Both the position numbers and the translations under genes were made by a program. The notes beneath the pieces are model-generated. The model was not told the DNA's origin, did not search any database, and saw nothing but the letters and a program-made list of their open reading frames with translations. A stretch of DNA of 52,135 bases from Alicyclobacillus sp. (GTDB lineage: Bacteria > Bacillota > Bacilli > Alicyclobacillales > Alicyclobacillaceae): positions 1-52,135 of the forward strand of contig JAIMAY010000022.1 of assembly GCA_023511725.1 (NCBI GenBank), in the 5' to 3' direction. Shown one piece after another: positions 1 to 7,514 of this stretch (the stretch's first letter is position 1; each line of letters begins with the position of its first letter).

Positions 1-76
1 TCATGAACCGCCGTATGCGGACCCGCACGTACGGTGGTGTGAGAGGACGGGGGCTAGGCGCCCCCTCCTACTCGAT
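1..76 (+). mobile_element. 3' end of a group II intron (domains V and VI)
   Basis: The first 76 bases have the typical 3' end of a bacterial group II intron. A domain V-like hairpin is formed by ACCGCCGTA/TACGGTGGT with an upper stem TGCG/CGCA and a short GACC loop. It is followed by GTGAGAGG, a domain VI hairpin (GGGGGC/GCCCCC around TAGGC), and the terminal CCTACTCGAT, in which the bulged A before CTCGAT fits the branch point and AT fits the 3' splice boundary near 76. Only the end of the element is visible; the reverse transcriptase/maturase gene would lie upstream of the window. It sits just beyond the 3' end of the convergent antiporter gene. Subclass not assigned. Confidence 0.8.
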
Positions 77-111
77 TGCCCTGAGTTTGTTTCCACCGCC
101 TACCCTACCCG

Positions 112-1257
112 TTACGCGCTGGAATTGGCGGATTTCGCCATCGCCATCCGCGGCTGGAACCAGAGTTGCGCCACCAAAGTTGGGATCAGCGCGCTCAGGA
201 TGACGACGGTGACCAACACGGTGTACTGAGCCTGTGAAATCAGGTGGTGCGAGAGGCCGTAAAGGGACGAGATGGTGCCGAACGTGAGCCCTGTGGCCAT
301 CAGCAGTGTCGTATAGTTCGCCTCACGCGCCGGGTAACCGAACGCGCTCGCCAACGGTCGCACGCCGATGATCTTGGTCGCCATTTTCACGAGGAAGAAG
401 ATGAGAATCAGGCCCAGCTGGGTCCACACTGCCGGCAGCAGCACATACAGTCCTGCCTTGATGAAATACAGCGGCGTGAGCAGCGTCATCGCAATGGCGC
501 GGATCTGCTCCGGAATGCGCGGCGCCTCCTGGAATGCACCCGCCACCGCCAGACCCACCAGGTAAGCGGGAAGCACCGCCTCACTTTGCGCCAATTCCGC
601 GAGACCCCCGAGGATGAACAGCACAAGCAACAGAAACTTGAGTTCCGCCGCCTGGGTCCTGCCCCCCCAATGGCGGTTTACCCAGCGCGTGAGCCATGGC
701 ATGAACACCATCGCCAGGATGGTGGCCGCAATGAATGGCAGCATCCAGCGGTTGAACCCGGAGAACAACAGGCCCAGGGCGAGAACGGTGCCAAGGTCCG
801 TCACGAAACACGCGGCAAGGATGGCCTTGCCGATGTCCGTACGGTTGAGCCCTGTCTCCACCATGACGGCGTAGACCACCGCGACCGATGTCGTGGAAAG
901 GGCGATGCCTGCAATTTTTGCGGCGGAGAATGACCAGCCCGCCACATAGTAGGCGTACGCCATGGCGCCGAGGAATGGCAGGAGGAAGGAGACGAAGCCG
1001 ATGGCCACACTCACGCGCAGGTGTCGCCGAAGTGCGCCGGGGTCAATCTCCGCACCCGCGAGGAACGTGAGCACGACCGATCCGAAGCTGGCCAGCGCGT
1101 TGATCCAGTCTGTGGGGACGATGTGGAAGGCGTTGCCCGCCGCGACGCCCAGCAGGATCTCCACGAGGGCCGCCGCGATGCCGAAGCGCACGGAGAGGAT
1201 GCCGCCGAGGAAGGCGAGGAGCATCCAGACAGATGCCGTCAACCACAGGTTGCTCAT
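112..1257 (-). CDS. CPA2-family cation/proton antiporter under fluoride riboswitch control
   Basis: A 381-aa integral membrane protein with about 11-12 hydrophobic segments across its whole length and no cytoplasmic TrkA-N tail, which fits the short form of monovalent cation:proton antiporter-2 (Na+/H+ exchanger domain, KefB/NapA-like). The FVTDLGT segment near residue 150 contains the conserved acidic residue of the transport site. The start is ATG 1257, preceded by AGGAGGG nine bases away. The gene stands alone. Its 5' leader carries a fluoride riboswitch ending in a terminator, so expression is expected to rise with fluoride. CPA2/NhaA-type antiporters are known members of fluoride-riboswitch regulons besides CrcB/Fluc and CLC-F; whether this one moves fluoride directly or restores cation/proton balance cannot be told from sequence. 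Confidence 0.85.
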   Translation of the reverse strand: MSNLWLTASVWMLLAFLGGILSVRFGIAAALVEILLGVAAGNAFHIVPTDWINALASFGSVVLTFLAGAEIDPGALRRHLRVSVAIGFVSFLLPFLGAMAYAYYVAGWSFSAAKIAGIALSTTSVAVVYAVMVETGLNRTDIGKAILAACFVTDLGTVLALGLLFSGFNRWMLPFIAATILAMVFMPWLTRWVNRHWGGRTQAAELKFLLLVLFILGGLAELAQSEAVLPAYLVGLAVAGAFQEAPRIPEQIRAIAMTLLTPLYFIKAGLYVLLPAVWTQLGLILIFFLVKMATKIIGVRPLASAFGYPAREANYTTLLMATGLTFGTISSLYGLSHHLISQAQYTVLVTVVILSALIPTLVAQLWFQPRMAMAKSANSSA

Positions 1258-1370
1258 GGGATGTGTCCCTCCTGTGCCGCTGGCGCAGGAGGCGTGTCCG
1301 GCGCAGTCCTGGCGGCGGGGTCGCCCCTCGCGGGGCGAGTCGCAGCCCAGGAGCCCTCACCAAACGACGC

Positions 1371-1414
1371 AAAAAGACTCCTGCGCACAGCGAGATTCGT
1401 TGTACGCAGGAGTC
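1371..1414 (-). terminator. Intrinsic terminator, riboswitch expression platform
   Basis: A perfect 10-bp inverted repeat, GACTCCTGCG (plus-strand 1376-1385) against CGCAGGAGTC (1405-1414), is followed on the minus strand by TTTTT (plus-strand A-run 1371-1375). It lies upstream of the antiporter start, so it acts on the leader transcript and not at a gene end. Confidence 0.85.
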
Positions 1415-1470
1415 ATCAGCCGCGGTGCATGACGAACCGCCGGCGGTTGACGGTGGACTCCATCACCGGT
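1371..1470 (-). promoter_or_regulatory. Fluoride (crcB-motif) riboswitch with overlapping terminator
   Basis: Read on the minus strand, the leader contains CGGTGATGGAGTCCACCG (1468-1451), then TCAACCGCC, a variable hairpin, and GGCTGATGACTCCTGCG (ending 1376). This is the layout of the fluoride aptamer: stem P1 (CGGTG/CACCG) enclosing GATGGAGTC, whose GGAGTC loop pairs with the downstream GACTCC to make the pseudoknot, with the conserved GGCTGATG just before it. The GACTCCTGCG arm (1376-1385) is also the 5' arm of the terminator with CGCAGGAGTC (1405-1414), followed by five U. Pseudoknot formation and terminator formation should therefore be mutually exclusive, giving an ON switch. The next gene is the antiporter. 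Confidence 0.88.
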
Positions 1471-1484
1471 GCATCTACGCCCAG

Positions 1485-1513
1485 AGCGTATCACAGGTGC
1501 GGAGGAAACACAA
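1485..1513 (-). promoter_or_regulatory. Candidate sigma-A promoter for the riboswitch/antiporter transcript
   Basis: On the minus strand, TTGTGT (plus 1508-1513) and TACGCT (1485-1490) are separated by exactly 17 bases. Initiation would fall near 1478, about ten bases before the first aptamer stem at 1468, which is the usual arrangement. The boxes each deviate from consensus, so this rests mainly on spacing and position. I see nothing else convincing between here and the end of the GH18 gene at 1600. Confidence 0.5.
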
Positions 1514-1599
1514 TATGTTATGCGAAAATTCCTGGTAGCGTTACCTGTACGCGCGTCACATGCGATGGTATCACATGCCAACGCCCGCTTCGCGATGTA

Positions 1600-3411
1600 T
1601 CAATCGTCGGCATGCAGCCATGCGTCGATGGCACTCCACGCCAGGGGCGTCTCCAGCCCCGCGTGCCATACGGCGACGCCCGTCACGCCGTCTTGGCTGG
1701 CCAACTGTAGTTTGGCGGCCAGGCTCGCCTCGTTTTCATAGTATACCTGATGCACATCCCCACCGGTGTCCGTGTAGGTGAAGTACGGGAATGCGTCTGC
1801 CGCGTTCCACGTCTCCGTGGACCTGGTACTTTGCATCAGGTGATCCACCGCACCGAGGCTCAGCGCACGCGCGGGGCCACCGCGTATTACGTCCCAATCG
1901 TAGCCGTACAATCCCAGTCCCAGCCGCACTTTGGACGCGGGCATTTGAGTGAGCGCGTACTCCAGGATGTTCTGGTCCCAGGACAGGGGGGCGATGGGTC
2001 CCGCGGATCCGCCCTGCCAACTGAAGTCGTAGGCCATGATGGGCACCTCGTCCGCCAGATTACCGATGGCCGCATAGTCGTAGGCGGCACTCCACGGCTC
2101 GGCGGTGGCACCCGTGCGGGCTGGCACCGTGATCGACAGCGACTTGCCGGCGGCGTGCAGGTCCGAGGAAAGGTCAGCCAGCAGCGCCAGGAACGCACTC
2201 CTATCGGACGGCGCCACGCTTTCAAAGTCGATGTCGATCCCGTCATACCCCTGTGCGCACAGCGCCAGCGCGCTTGCCCGGAACTGCGCCTGTGCGGCAG
2301 CATTGCTCACGAGTTGGTGGACCAGCGTGCCATCGAAGTTGCCCGTGTCCGGCCGGATGTTGGTAATGGTCGCGTAGAGCTTGACGTGATGGCTCCGCGC
2401 GTACTGCAACAGCGCGGCGGTGGCGCTCGTCAGGCCGGGCGTTGCGGAGATGGTTCCGCTTGCCGCCATCGCGTAGTGATCATCGTGGATCTCGGTGATA
2501 TCCGGCTGCTTCTCCGCGGCCTGCATGGAGGAGGCATCCGTCACCCAGGCCATGACGGAGTGGCTGTCCGCGGGGCTCGTGGAGGTGCCGCTCTGCGCAT
2601 CGATGCCCGAGGATGCGGCCGGGCCGGAGACATTCGTGGGTGGCGCGGATTCATTCGTCAACACGCTAAACTTCGCGGCCAGTGCCTGATTGAGAGCCAG
2701 CCACGTGCGCGGGCCGACGATGCCGTCCGGGTTGAGGGCGTGCTGCCTCTGGAACGCTTGGACGGTGATGCGGGTGGTGGTGCCGAACACACCGTCGATG
2801 GGGCCCACCGAGTAACCGGCGGCGTTGAGCCTCTGTTGGAGCAGCACGACTGGATAGCCGCTTTTGCCCTGATACAGCGTTGGATATTGCGCGGGCGGTG
2901 CCACCGTCACGCTGATGGGGGGTGGTGTGGTCATGGACCAGGTGGTGCCGTCCCAGGAGGAGCCGATCCCGACTCGCTGAAGCGCCATCATGATATTCCA
3001 AATAGGCATCCACGTCGTCGCGTTGTGCCACCGTGGATCCGGTAGAACGAGCTTGGGTAGTCGGCAGACGACAGTGCCGTTCAGACGGATGGCCCCAGGG
3101 CCGGAGGACTTCGCCATGTTGCTGAGGTCGATGGGCGTGCCCGGCGGCGCGGTGATGGACCACGTGGTACCATCCCACGTGCTCTGGTAACCAAGTTCCG
3201 CTATCACCGTCATGACGTAGGCGATAGGCATGTATGTGGTGCCACCTATCACGATGCCATAGGAGTTGAGGACCAATGTACCGTTGATGGTGATGCGCTT
3301 CGGCTGGACTTTGGGGGTGGCGGCCTGGACAGTGGAGGCCGCCGGTATAGCCAGCACGGTGCCAGCCAGGGTCAGACCGCTGAGGGCGGCTATGGCGAGG
3401 TGTTTTTTCAA
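1600..3411 (-). CDS. Secreted GH18 glycoside hydrolase with peptidoglycan-binding domain
   Basis: The domains in order are: a signal peptide (KK, then a hydrophobic core ending near AATPK at about residue 32); two copper-amine-oxidase-N-like repeats (roughly 40-90 and 105-165, each containing a DGTTWS(I/M)T motif); a PG_binding_1 domain (about 180-245, with GPIDGVFG and DGIVGPRTW); a low-complexity linker; and a GH18 barrel (about 285-600). The GH18 signature DGIDIDFE is intact, with Glu as the proton donor. Family relatives (YaaH/SleL type) cleave N-acetylglucosaminyl bonds of cortex or wall peptidoglycan. The start is placed at TTG 3411, which has AGAGGAG eight bases upstream; a GTG at 3429 is in frame but lacks a well-spaced site. 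A role in the spore or cell envelope is inference. Confidence 0.82.
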   Translation of the reverse strand: MKKHLAIAALSGLTLAGTVLAIPAASTVQAATPKVQPKRITINGTLVLNSYGIVIGGTTYMPIAYVMTVIAELGYQSTWDGTTWSITAPPGTPIDLSNMAKSSGPGAIRLNGTVVCRLPKLVLPDPRWHNATTWMPIWNIMMALQRVGIGSSWDGTTWSMTTPPPISVTVAPPAQYPTLYQGKSGYPVVLLQQRLNAAGYSVGPIDGVFGTTTRITVQAFQRQHALNPDGIVGPRTWLALNQALAAKFSVLTNESAPPTNVSGPAASSGIDAQSGTSTSPADSHSVMAWVTDASSMQAAEKQPDITEIHDDHYAMAASGTISATPGLTSATAALLQYARSHHVKLYATITNIRPDTGNFDGTLVHQLVSNAAAQAQFRASALALCAQGYDGIDIDFESVAPSDRSAFLALLADLSSDLHAAGKSLSITVPARTGATAEPWSAAYDYAAIGNLADEVPIMAYDFSWQGGSAGPIAPLSWDQNILEYALTQMPASKVRLGLGLYGYDWDVIRGGPARALSLGAVDHLMQSTRSTETWNAADAFPYFTYTDTGGDVHQVYYENEASLAAKLQLASQDGVTGVAVWHAGLETPLAWSAIDAWLHADD

Positions 3412-3459
3412 GGGGCTATCTCCTCTCACCGAAATGCCTGATGTTCGCCTCCTTTATCG

Positions 3460-3488
3460 ATGCTAGCGAATTGGCAACCAGTGTACAA
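3460..3488 (-). promoter_or_regulatory. Candidate promoter of the GH18 gene
   Basis: On the minus strand TTGTAC (3483-3488) and TAGCAT (3460-3465) are 17 bases apart, about 50 bases before the TTG start. An AAAGGAGG at 3446-3453 lies in the leader without a usable start codon at the right distance. Confidence 0.35.
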
Positions 3489-3675
3489 AGGAAGATGTGG
3501 GCAGTTGTCCCGTCGTCTGGTGATGAAGTCGACCAGATCTCGGACACCTCCTAGTAATAACACTTTGGCAAGGATGCGGTGAAGCCACCCGCTTTCGGCC
3601 GCAAACGGTCATGCTCAGATCATGACATTGGGCCGCCGATGTCCAAAGACGGCGGCCGTTAAGATTTCACGTGGT

Positions 3676-4329
3676 TCATGGGATCCATTTACTGAATGGT
3701 GTGTAGTACAAAGCAACGTTGACCTTATGCCTTGCCTTACCACGCAACTTCCAATGCACCGTTGTTCCACCGGGACTCACAGACACCTCGGCACCCGCTT
3801 TCGATATCTCCAACGTTCCGGAGGGACGGGAGTAATTGATAACTCCGTTGTCTTTCCATTCTATAATTTTCAGGAATGGAAACAATTTGGCTCGTTCCTG
3901 CGAGATAGGCGCACTTCGACCTCTTCTTTCACCCATCTGAACGAAGTCCCGTAGCGGACGGTCCGTAGGAAACACAAATAGAAAGACACGGTGTATTCCC
4001 TTGGGACAAGTAACAAGACCCGCCATGTCTTTGCAGAGCAACTCCCATGCTAGCGGGTAGGTTCCACAGTACTTAACCATACCCTGGATTTTTTTGTCGG
4101 GTGATACGAAATCACACTTGCCCCAGGTATCACCGGTTACACGAGAGTGCTTTTCCTCCGTACTCATCCGACCCTGTACGGTCACTTCAAACTCCCGTGG
4201 GAGACAAGGGTGAAGATAATTTTTACAAAGGTCGTTCTCCGAAGTTGGGAGCACGTCACAGCGATTCAGTTTCCTAATCATCCTATCAACAGCAACAAGA
4301 AGTTGAAGAAAACTAATGAATGAGCACAT
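3676..4329 (-). CDS. Orphan hypothetical protein, low-GC
   Basis: I do not recognise the family. The protein is about 217 aa from ATG 4329, which has AAGGAG nine bases upstream; the frame also runs back to an ATG at 4416 (246 aa), but that start has no ribosome binding site. It is soluble-looking, with several cysteines (for example RCD near the N-terminus, WGKCDF, CKD, TCPKG) and a basic C-terminal half. Base composition and codon use are clearly more AT-rich than in every flanking gene, and the gene lies beside a probable group II intron remnant, both of which suggest acquisition by transfer. It stands alone between a minus-strand GH18 gene and a plus-strand gene. I can assign no catalytic motif. 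Confidence 0.55.
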   Translation of the reverse strand: MCSFISFLQLLVAVDRMIRKLNRCDVLPTSENDLCKNYLHPCLPREFEVTVQGRMSTEEKHSRVTGDTWGKCDFVSPDKKIQGMVKYCGTYPLAWELLCKDMAGLVTCPKGIHRVFLFVFPTDRPLRDFVQMGERRGRSAPISQERAKLFPFLKIIEWKDNGVINYSRPSGTLEISKAGAEVSVSPGGTTVHWKLRGKARHKVNVALYYTPFSKWIP

Positions 4330-4442
4330 TTCTACCATCTCCTTAAAAAGGTTTACACCTACAAATATGATGGTTTGGTTGATTTGATGAATGATTGAGT
4401 AGAAATTTATTCCCATATTTACTCTTTAATCCCCTCATTCAT

Positions 4443-4636
4443 GGAACGCCCTCTTCTCTTCCGGACGAGAGGAAAGAGCCGCTAACAAGGAGACCCGCCA
4501 AAACGGGGATGACGCGAAAACCATGTGGTTTCCGAGATAGCTCACGGGGTCTTCAGCTGACATATATGAAGTGAAGTGACCGCGGGCAACCGAATAGTAA
4601 CGGGTGGCGTAAGTTCCCCCGCGCTGTGCTGCGCAT
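4443..4636 (+). mobile_element. Probable 5' remnant of a group II intron (domain I region)
   Basis: This non-coding stretch reads like the structured 5' part of a bacterial group II intron. It contains a run of short hairpins (CCCG/CGGG around CCAAAA, AACCA/TGGTT, GGG...CCCCC), the segment GCCGCTAACAAGGAG, and the phrases CGGGCAACCGAATAGTAACG and GGGTGGCGTAAGTTCCCCC, which I recall from domain I of such introns. No reverse transcriptase follows; the similarity ends abruptly around 4636 and an ordinary gene begins at 4685. It is in the same orientation as the intron 3' end at 1-76 but cannot be the same copy in its present order. The boundaries are approximate. Confidence 0.5.
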
Positions 4637-4684
4637 GTCCAGCCGGTGGCCGGCATAGGTGTGGAGCGAGGGAGGGAGTGCAAG

Positions 4685-5188
4685 GTGACGCACGAGGAGG
4701 CTTGGCGAGCGGTCAAGGAGGACCTCGAGGAACGCCTGCGCTGGGCGGAGCATATCCGGCGTATGATGGGACAGCAGTTCTCAGAACCGGCGGGTCAGGG
4801 CCAATGGGACGCCATTCGCTGGATGCTGCGGCGCATGGAACTGTACGAACGCTGGTTCATCGCCCACCCGGCAGATCCGCCCGCCCCAGACAGCCCCGAT
4901 GTATGCCCCGTCACGGGGTATCCGTTCTTTCGCCTCATTCGCCATCCGGATGGCCGCTGGGTGCCGCTGTACGGTCACCGCTGGTTCTGTTTCACCCTGC
5001 CGCGGCCGGTGGGTAGCGCTGATGACGACTATGAGGCCGACTTCTTCGCCTACTACGACGGCGTGTGGGAGCCCATGGGCGTGCGCTTTCGGCGGAGTGA
5101 AGGCATTCGCTACGCGTTCGACCGGTACACATGGCTGAAGCGGCTGTCCGCCATAGGGACGCACATGCAAGAGGGGACCCAGACCTAA
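4685..5188 (+). CDS. Hypothetical protein, 167 aa
   Basis: I do not recognise the family. The GTG at 4685 is chosen because GGAGGGAG lies six bases upstream; an in-frame GTG at 4646 has no such site. The N-terminal third is helical and charged (EEAWRAVKEDLEERLRWAEH), followed by a Trp/Tyr-rich segment with VCPVTGYPFFRLIRHPDGRW, and an acidic DDDYEADFF stretch. No signal peptide or membrane segment is seen. Composition matches the neighbouring high-GC genes, so it is probably native, unlike the orphan gene on its other side. The next gene, a sensor kinase, starts about 190 bases downstream, so operon membership is uncertain. Confidence 0.6.
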   Translation: MTHEEAWRAVKEDLEERLRWAEHIRRMMGQQFSEPAGQGQWDAIRWMLRRMELYERWFIAHPADPPAPDSPDVCPVTGYPFFRLIRHPDGRWVPLYGHRWFCFTLPRPVGSADDDYEADFFAYYDGVWEPMGVRFRRSEGIRYAFDRYTWLKRLSAIGTHMQEGTQT

Positions 5189-5377
5189 CCAGCGCAGCGG
5201 CATTCGCGTCGGGGGCAACTCTGCACGCGGTTGCGCCGCATCGCGCATTCAACATGCGTATTCGGTGCAGGCTGCATTCGCCTTGGACCTTGCCAATCGG
5301 GCTGGGCTGTGCCACGATGCAGACAGCATGGCGCAGCGGTATGAGATGGCGCCTCAGGGATGGCGGAGGTCGTAGGC

Positions 5378-6688
5378 ATGGGTGTGCCCGAACAGCCGGC
5401 AATGAGCGGCGCAGTGCGACAACACAGCGTGACGGAGGCAGCGGGGGCAGCCGGCCAAACGGCGTGGTTCACCTGGTTCGGCTGCCTGTGGGAACTGGTT
5501 TGCCTCGGGATGTTCGCGGTGGCGAACAGCATCCTCTGGCGAAGCGCGGTCTATGCCGTGGCGGCGTCGGTGTTCTTGGCGGGCAGCGTCCTTCTGTCGC
5601 CGGCGGTGGACACGCGGCGGCTGCAGCGGTTGCGGGATGGGGTGGTGTGGGTCGAGCTGGCAGCCGCCGGCGTGGCGTGTTTGGCCGCGGCGACGGATGG
5701 AGATATGGCTTCGCTCGCCCCTCTCGCACTCCTGCCCGTCACCATGCGTCTCGCCGCAGCGCGGGTGTCGGCGCCATCCGTGTTCGCCTGGACCCTCTGT
5801 GTCATCGCCGTGCTTGGCTGCCTGCTGCTGAATGCGCGGGTGGCGATGCACGCGGGACAGGCTTGGTGGCGAACGACCGATGCGCTCCCCATCCTCATCC
5901 TGCTGTTCGCCGCGCTGTGGTGGCGAGATCGGACGCGGGTTCGGCGCCTGCACGAGCAGCGGGCGCAGGATGCCGCGCGGTTCGTCGCTCAACAGCGCAT
6001 GCTCGAACGCAGCCGCGAGCAGATCAGCGCCTACGCCGAGCAGGTGTACACCCTGGCGGCGGCGGAGGAGCGCAATCGCATTGCCGGGGAGATCCACGAC
6101 ACGGTGGCGCACCGGTTGTCGGCGCTGATTGTCCAGCTGCAGGTAGCGCGCCGGCTGACCGCTTCTGCCGAAGGCCATGACCACAGCGCGGCGCAGGAAG
6201 CCCTGCGTACCTGCGAGGACCTCGCGAGGGACGCCCTCGACGATGCGCGCCGCGCGGTGCGGGCCATGCGGACCCATTCGGGAGATGCCAGTGTCCAGGC
6301 GCTGCGCAGGCTGGCCCTCGAGTACGGGCGGCTTGCGGGAATGGAGGTTAACGTGCGAACGGAGGTGGACAGGCTGCCAACTCACCTGATGGGCCCGTTG
6401 CAACGAGCACTGCAAGAAGCGTTGACCAATGCGCATCGGCATGGCCGCGCCACGCGGGTGAAGATCGACCTCTGGCGGGAGGGACCCCAGGTCCGAATGC
6501 GCGTGGTGGACAACGGCCGGGGAGCAAGCCATCCTCGATTCGGGGTGGGGCTGGCGACGATGGCGGAGCGGGCGCAGGAGGCCGGCGGCGAGCTCCGCAT
6601 CCGGACCGAGCCGGGGCGCGGCTTTGAGCTGGACATCCGTTTGCCCGTGTGGGGGGAGATACATGATCCGCGTGCTGATTGCCGATGA
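5378..6688 (+). CDS. Sensor histidine kinase, HisKA_3 (NarL/LiaS/DesK-type)
   Basis: The protein has 436 aa. The first ~190 residues form about five to six membrane segments with very short loops, so the input is probably sensed in or at the membrane. A short coiled linker follows, then a HisKA_3 dimerisation domain with the phosphoacceptor His in EIHDTVAHRL (H240), and a HATPase_c domain with an N box (LQEALTNAHRHG), VVDNGRGA and GVGLATMAERA. The start is ATG 5378, with GGAGGT seven bases upstream; the frame also contains an ATG at 5360 without a good site. The stop overlaps the response regulator gene by 26 bases, so the two are translationally coupled. The ABC exporter downstream suggests a drug- or envelope-stress sensor, as inference. 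Confidence 0.9.
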   Translation: MGVPEQPAMSGAVRQHSVTEAAGAAGQTAWFTWFGCLWELVCLGMFAVANSILWRSAVYAVAASVFLAGSVLLSPAVDTRRLQRLRDGVVWVELAAAGVACLAAATDGDMASLAPLALLPVTMRLAAARVSAPSVFAWTLCVIAVLGCLLLNARVAMHAGQAWWRTTDALPILILLFAALWWRDRTRVRRLHEQRAQDAARFVAQQRMLERSREQISAYAEQVYTLAAAEERNRIAGEIHDTVAHRLSALIVQLQVARRLTASAEGHDHSAAQEALRTCEDLARDALDDARRAVRAMRTHSGDASVQALRRLALEYGRLAGMEVNVRTEVDRLPTHLMGPLQRALQEALTNAHRHGRATRVKIDLWREGPQVRMRVVDNGRGASHPRFGVGLATMAERAQEAGGELRIRTEPGRGFELDIRLPVWGEIHDPRADCR

Positions 6689-7388
6689 CCAGCGCTTGAT
6701 GCGGGAGGGGTTGCGCACGCTGTTGGCGCTCGAGCAGGACATCGAAGTTGCGGGTCTGGCGGCCGATGGCGTGGAGGCCGTTCAGATGGTGGCTGCGGGC
6801 GGAATTGACGTGGTGCTCATGGACATCCGCATGCCGAGCATGGATGGCATCGAGGCGGTGCGAGAGATTCGCCGCAGGGGGCTGCCGGTCCGCGTGCTGA
6901 TGCTGACCACCTACGACGACCAGGCGGACATCGTTGCTGCCCTGCACGCGGGTGCATCGGGCTATCTGCTCAAGGACATGGCGGCGGAGGACATCGCGGA
7001 GGCCATCCGCACGGCACACGCGGGCGGTGCGGTGCTACCACCGCGCGTTGCGAGCGTGTACCTGGAGGCGATGCGCAGCGGCGATGGGGCCAGGGCTGGC
7101 CAGGCCGAGACGGGAGCCGCCGAGGGTGACAAGGTCCATCATCCGCGCGCCGCGGAGGTGACGGGCGGCGCCGAAGATTCCGGTGCACCGCTCGAGCCGC
7201 TGACGGAGCGGGAACAAGAGGTGCTGCGCTGTTTGGCGCGGGGTCTATCCAATCGGGAGATTGCGGAACGCCTCCACGTGACGGAGGGTACGGTGAAAAA
7301 CCACGTCAGCAGCATCATCAACAAGCTGGGATTGCGCGACAGGACACAGGCTGCGCTGTATGCCGTTCGTCACGGCTATGACGCGTGA
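6663..7388 (+). CDS. LuxR/NarL-family response regulator
   Basis: A 241-aa protein with an N-terminal receiver domain (IADDQRLMREG at the start; phosphorylation Asp54 in VLMDIRMP; a conserved Thr in MLTTYDD; Lys in LLKDMA) and a C-terminal GerE/LuxR helix-turn-helix (LTEREQEVLRCLARG...SNREIAERLHVTEGTVKNH). The interdomain linker, about residues 140-175, is longer than usual and rich in Gly, Ala and Asp. The start is ATG 6663 inside the end of the kinase gene, after GGGGGAG. It is the evident partner of the upstream kinase, and its likely target is the ABC transporter operon beginning at 7515. Confidence 0.92.
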   Translation: MIRVLIADDQRLMREGLRTLLALEQDIEVAGLAADGVEAVQMVAAGGIDVVLMDIRMPSMDGIEAVREIRRRGLPVRVLMLTTYDDQADIVAALHAGASGYLLKDMAAEDIAEAIRTAHAGGAVLPPRVASVYLEAMRSGDGARAGQAETGAAEGDKVHHPRAAEVTGGAEDSGAPLEPLTEREQEVLRCLARGLSNREIAERLHVTEGTVKNHVSSIINKLGLRDRTQAALYAVRHGYDA

Positions 7389-7436
7389 CTTTCATCATGG
7401 TATCCCTTCCTCACAGCCACACAAAATCTCACCATC

Positions 7437-7451
7437 GGCACATGTCGTGCC
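7437..7451. promoter_or_regulatory. Candidate operator palindrome upstream of the ABC operon
   Basis: GGCAC-ATGTC-GTGCC is a 5-5-5 inverted repeat lying 64 bases before the ABC ATPase start, in the only gap between the two-component system and its presumed target operon. A NarL/LiaR-type dimer binds such symmetrical sites. I do not see a consensus promoter next to it, so the assignment is tentative. Confidence 0.3.
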
Positions 7452-7514
7452 ATCCCGCCTCTGCTACGCTCAAACCGATCCCCGAATTGAAAACAATGGC
7501 GCGAAGGAGGCGGG

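Noticed and set aside
1-203. 66-aa frame at the left edge
   Set aside because: It runs through the group II intron 3' structure and into the 3' end of the antiporter gene; not coding.
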